Below are positions 61,166 to 64,000 of a stretch of DNA of 64,000 nucleotides, piece after piece. The number at the start of each line of letters is the position of its first letter. Position 1 is the stretch's first letter. Made by a program: the position numbers and the translations under genes. Source of the stretch: Allomuricauda sp. (lineage in GTDB: Bacteria; Bacteroidota; Bacteroidia; Flavobacteriales; Flavobacteriaceae); NCBI RefSeq assembly GCF_028280385.1, contig NZ_JANQLX010000008.1, forward strand, positions 1 through 64,000, written 5' to 3'. Under the pieces are notes generated by a model. It did no database searches. It saw only the letters and a program-made list of their open reading frames with translations, and had not been told where the DNA came from.

Positions 61166-61555
61166 ATGTATATGAGTAGAGAACAAATTGGCTCAGGATC
61201 ATCTTTTGAGCAACAAATCGGTTATTCGCGTGCTATTGTGGACGGAAGATGGGTATTTGTATCTGGTACCACAGGATTTAACTACCGGGACATGACCATT
61301 TCAGAAGATGTGGTGAAACAGACAAGACAATGCATGAGGAACATTGAAATGGCCTTGGAAAAAGCCAATTCCGGCATACAGGACGTGGTTAGGGTGATGT
61401 ACATTTTACCAGATGCCAACCAATTTGAATCCTGCTGGCCCGTGCTACGAGAGTATTTTGGAGAAGTTCGTCCCGCGGCTACCATGATTTCGGCCGGTTT
61501 GTCAGATCCAAGAATGAAGATTGAGATTCAAGTTACCGCATTAAAACAAGAATAA
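61166..61555 (+). CDS. RidA family protein
   Basis: 129 residues, chorismate-mutase-like trimeric fold. GYSRAIVDGRWVFVSGTTGFN, TRQCMRNIEMALEKANSGIQD, VVRVMYILPDANQFESCWPVL, GEVRPAATMISAGLSDPRMKIE. The active-site arginine (RPAAT) is present, but ligand sites differ from canonical RidA, so it may be a RutC/other subfamily. Reaction: deamination of reactive enamine/imines, or a related scavenging role. Lies 7 bases after the sigma gene, so probably transcribed with it. Confidence 0.92.
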   Translation: MYMSREQIGSGSSFEQQIGYSRAIVDGRWVFVSGTTGFNYRDMTISEDVVKQTRQCMRNIEMALEKANSGIQDVVRVMYILPDANQFESCWPVLREYFGEVRPAATMISAGLSDPRMKIEIQVTALKQE

Positions 61556-61573
61556 GAGTTGTTTTGGGAGCAA

Positions 61574-61600
61574 TGTCACGTTTTCCATTTGGTTTTTGTC
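61574..61600 (+). promoter_or_regulatory. ECF41-type promoter of azoreductase-cupin operon
   Basis: TGTCACG (61574-61580), 16-base spacer, TGTC (61597-61600). Same blocks and same spacing as the sigma gene promoter, sharing TGTCACGTTTT and the T-run before TGTC. Leader about 17 bases to ATG 61624, which also fixes the azoreductase start (an earlier in-frame TTG lies upstream of the promoter). Confidence 0.7.
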
Positions 61601-61623
61601 TTATACCTATAAAACACAAAAAC

Positions 61624-62247
61624 ATGAAAACATTATTGCGAATTGATAGCAGTCCCAGGAGGATTGGCTCCCATTCCAGGGAAATGGCGGATTACTTTGA
61701 GGCCACATGGAAAACCGAAAACCCCAAAGGAAAGGTCATACACCGGGATTTGGAAGCTGTACAGATGCCCCATATTGGTAACAGAACCATTGAAGGTTTC
61801 CACGTAGCACCTCATGAGGCCAATGCAGAACAACAAAATGCGGTTCAACTATCCAATCAATTGATTGGGGAATTGAAGAAGGCCGATGAGATTTTGGTGA
61901 GCAGTCCCCTGTACAACCTCAATGTACCATCCAGTTTAAAGGCATATTTGGACCATGTGGTAAGGGCAGGACACACATTTGGGGTGGATAAGCGCGGTTA
62001 CCACGGGTTGCTTACAAATAAAAAGGCCTTTTTGATTACCGCGAAAGGCAGCGTTTACAAAGATACCCCTATGGAAAAATTGGATTTTCAAGAACCGTAT
62101 TTGAAAGCTATTTTTCAGTTTATGGGCATTCCTGTTGATCAATCCTATGTTTTGGAGGGTACCAGCAATCCGATAATAGCCCAAGACAATAAAAAACGAA
62201 TTCAAGAAGAAATAGATCAAACCCTTAAAATATATACCCATGAATAA
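61624..62247 (+). CDS. azoR: FMN-dependent NADH-azoreductase
   Basis: 207 residues from ATG 61624. Flavodoxin-like fold: TLLRIDSSPRRIGSHSREMAD (FMN phosphate loop), SSPLYNLNVPSSLKAYLDHV (FMN contact), AFLITAKGSVYKDTP, and YLKAIFQFMGI. Reduces quinones or azo compounds with NADH, protecting against reactive electrophiles. Overlaps the cupin gene by 8 bases and has a promoter matching that of the ECF41 sigma gene. Confidence 0.94.
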   Translation: MKTLLRIDSSPRRIGSHSREMADYFEATWKTENPKGKVIHRDLEAVQMPHIGNRTIEGFHVAPHEANAEQQNAVQLSNQLIGELKKADEILVSSPLYNLNVPSSLKAYLDHVVRAGHTFGVDKRGYHGLLTNKKAFLITAKGSVYKDTPMEKLDFQEPYLKAIFQFMGIPVDQSYVLEGTSNPIIAQDNKKRIQEEIDQTLKIYTHE

Positions 62248-62755
62248 TGTAGCGGAAATAGATTACTTCAATGACGTTTTGGAAAACAATGCCAGCATTA
62301 TACTTCCCGAGGAGGGAGAACAACTGCTGCTCAAGGAGATTGAATTTACCTTTAAAGTAACCAGTGAAATATCCAATGACCAACTTGGGGTTTATAAAAT
62401 AACACTGAACCCCATGGCAATTGGCGCCAAGTTGCATTACCATCGATTTATGGACGAAACCTTTATTGTGGATAAAGGAGAGTTGACCCTCGTGGTGGGG
62501 GACAAGGAATTCAAGGTTCCCAAAGGTTCCATTGCGTATGTGCCTAGATTTACTCCCCATGGGTTTCGAAACGATACCGATGAAAAAGTGGAACTGACCC
62601 TGCTCTTTAATCCATCGCAGAAGCGGGAAGGGTTTTTCAGGGGATTGCATGAGACTTTGTCTGAAGAGCCCATAGACCCTGCAAAATACTTGAAGTTGTA
62701 CAATAAGTACGATAGCTTTCCAGTAGATACTTCCAATATGATTCCAAGACGTTAG
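62240..62755 (+). CDS. Cupin domain protein
   Basis: 171 residues, one double-stranded beta-helix: GAKLHYHRFMDETFIVDKGELTLVVG (metal histidines and glutamate), PKGSIAYVPRFTPHGFRN (second histidine). This is a quercetinase-like or sugar-binding cupin of unknown substrate. Ends with a terminator. Translated with azoR (8-base overlap), so likely a joint redox or aromatic-compound pathway. Confidence 0.92.
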   Translation: MNNVAEIDYFNDVLENNASIILPEEGEQLLLKEIEFTFKVTSEISNDQLGVYKITLNPMAIGAKLHYHRFMDETFIVDKGELTLVVGDKEFKVPKGSIAYVPRFTPHGFRNDTDEKVELTLLFNPSQKREGFFRGLHETLSEEPIDPAKYLKLYNKYDSFPVDTSNMIPRR

Positions 62756-62782
62756 GAGCGAGCTTGTTGGAAAAGGAAATTT

Positions 62783-62810
62783 TGGGCCCTACAATGTTGG
62801 GGCCTTTTTT
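62783..62810. terminator. Terminator after cupin gene
   Basis: GGCCC (62785-62789) and GGGCC (62799-62803) form a short stem followed by six Ts. On the minus side no clear T-tract follows, so it acts mostly for the plus strand. Confidence 0.7.
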
Positions 62811-63897
62811 AATTGATATAGTTGGCAAGCCGTTCCCAAAGCAAATTGTCAAAACTGGAAGGACCTAAGAGGGATTCGCTGGCATCTTCTCCCAGTCTAA
62901 CAATAACAAGCCCTTTACTGGGAACTATATAAAGTTTTTGGTCGTTTTTGCCCAGTCCAGCGTACATGTCGCTAGGGGCATTTGGAATAAGTTCCCCGTT
63001 AAATTGCAATTGGGAAGCTGGAGCCCTATAGCTGCTCTTGCCATTTAACCACCAAAGGTATCCATACGCTTTGTTCAGATCTTGGGAAGTGTTTTTCATG
63101 GCGTCCAGATACACTGGGTCGTCCAATATTTTTTCCCCGTTCCATTCCCCATTGGCAAGATTAAGCAGTCCAAACCGAGCCATGGCCCTTGCAGTGCTGA
63201 AGTAAACATTGTTGGTGCCACTGGTGGAAAACCAGAATCCGTCCATTCCAATTTTGTCCCTTAATTTTTGGTTGAAATAATCAAACCATTCCATGTCCGA
63301 GGCGTTGGCCACAACAGATTGCAATAAGGTGTACGGACCATTGTGGTAGGCCCATCGCGAACCTGCATCAGCAACATACAACAGACATTCTGGTGTGACG
63401 CAATCAAATTGCAGGTCGCTCATACCCGAGGTCATCGTGAGCTGATGCCTTACAGTAATCAGATTTTCTTTATCGGAAGACAAAGAGGTCCAACCGCTGC
63501 CCAAATAATCTGATGAAGTGTCCCCAATATTCAATAACCCTTCTTGCTGGGCAATTCCAACGGTAAATGCCGTTAATGTTTTTCCGGCAGACGCCCAGTA
63601 CCAGCTGGTGTTTTGCGTATGCTCGCCAAAATACCATTCCACAACGATTTTACCATCCTTTAAGATCATAAAGGCCAACGTTTCTTTTTCCTCAAGAAGA
63701 TCGTGCAGGGCCTGCTCGTTTTCCGTGTTCCATTCCAATGCTTCCGGTGTCAAAGTGTCCCATTCGTTGGATTGGGATGGCGGAAAGTACAGGTTGGATG
63801 GGTCAAGGGTCTCATCGGAAGCTGTATCAATGGAGTCCGTAGAGCAACTTACAGAGAAAAACAAAAGCACAATAAAGCCAACAAAGCGGGTTTTCAT
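62809..63897 (-). CDS. Serine hydrolase, beta-lactamase class C-like
   Basis: 362 residues from ATG 63897; the frame reads 19 codons further upstream without good reason. Lipobox FFSVSC. Class C/PBP4-like catalytic set: Ser and Lys in WYWASAGKTLTAF (SxxK), tyrosine box WAYHNGPYTLL (YxN). A KTG-like third box is not clear. Probable esterase or peptidase on the outer surface or in the periplasm. Converges with the cupin operon. Confidence 0.9.
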   Translation of the reverse strand: MKTRFVGFIVLLFFSVSCSTDSIDTASDETLDPSNLYFPPSQSNEWDTLTPEALEWNTENEQALHDLLEEKETLAFMILKDGKIVVEWYFGEHTQNTSWYWASAGKTLTAFTVGIAQQEGLLNIGDTSSDYLGSGWTSLSSDKENLITVRHQLTMTSGMSDLQFDCVTPECLLYVADAGSRWAYHNGPYTLLQSVVANASDMEWFDYFNQKLRDKIGMDGFWFSTSGTNNVYFSTARAMARFGLLNLANGEWNGEKILDDPVYLDAMKNTSQDLNKAYGYLWWLNGKSSYRAPASQLQFNGELIPNAPSDMYAGLGKNDQKLYIVPSKGLVIVRLGEDASESLLGPSSFDNLLWERLANYIN

Positions 63898-64000
63898 ATT
63901 GAAAATTTGAAATTGGACTGTTCTGCCCCCTAAAAGTTTAACGTGCTTATTCAAGAATTATGCGATAAAATCGACCATTTGCAGACCTTGTTGTATTTTT
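63898..64000. other. Right-edge intergenic stretch
   Basis: 103 bases up to the window edge, upstream of the minus-strand hydrolase. No gene and no clear -7 element were seen. Confidence 0.5.

Overview
The window comes from a member of the Bacteroidota, most likely a marine Flavobacteriaceae of the Muricauda/Allomuricauda type (a genus-level guess). The evidence is type IX secretion (T9SS) substrates with gliding-motility-type C-terminal domains, two PorP/SprF-family proteins, a SusC-like TonB receptor with a carboxypeptidase-like N-terminal domain, the L28-L33-DUF4295-ftsY cluster typical of the phylum, and many promoters with the Bacteroidota -7 element TAnnTTTG. No tRNA, rRNA, insertion sequence, prophage or CRISPR array was seen.

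Layout. 1-5.1 kb: a left-truncated T9SS adhesin built of 243-bp tandem repeats, then PorP/SprF and an OmpA-like protein. 5.2-17.7 kb: mostly housekeeping and accessory genes (MscS channel, ECF sigma factor, MFS transporter with a divergent AraC regulator, kynureninase, O-methyltransferase, PAP2 phosphatase, TatA, M1 peptidase, two paralogous carboxypeptidase-like-domain proteins). 17.9-24.0 kb: a second surface operon with a 1024-residue GC-rich repeat protein, a T9SS type B protein with calcium-type repeats, and a second PorP/SprF. 24-33.7 kb: idi, a QueD-like gene, a mannose-6-phosphate isomerase, DUF819, HAD, DUF5916, S1/P1 nuclease, AlkB and a second AraC regulator. 34.3-34.7 kb: a gene-poor patch with a 7-bp tandem array and what looks like the last codons of a lost T9SS protein. 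35.4-36.9 kb: a sigma factor / membrane protein module. 36.9-53.2 kb: htpG, fabH, TonB receptor, Na+/solute symporter, recR, 2-oxoacid dehydrogenase E2, exonuclease, Hpt, cinA, ribosomal proteins, ftsY. 53.3-63.9 kb: a secreted esterase locus (three-domain esterase, sialate O-acetylesterase, DUF2911, amidase), then an ECF41-type sigma factor with RidA, azoreductase and cupin genes, and a class C beta-lactamase-like hydrolase.

The most interesting signals are regulatory. (i) The ECF41 sigma gene and the azoreductase-cupin operon each carry TGTCACG-N16-TGTC just upstream; they also share the four Ts after the first block. This fits the family's known promoter type and points to an autoregulated redox regulon. 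(ii) The sigma factor at 35.9 kb and the divergent DUF6249 membrane gene carry mirror-image copies of TGTAACC-N16-CGTC; a close variant lies before the TonB receptor at 43.3 kb. (iii) Both AraC-family genes have repeat-type candidate operators. All functions are inferred by reading motifs; no database search was possible.
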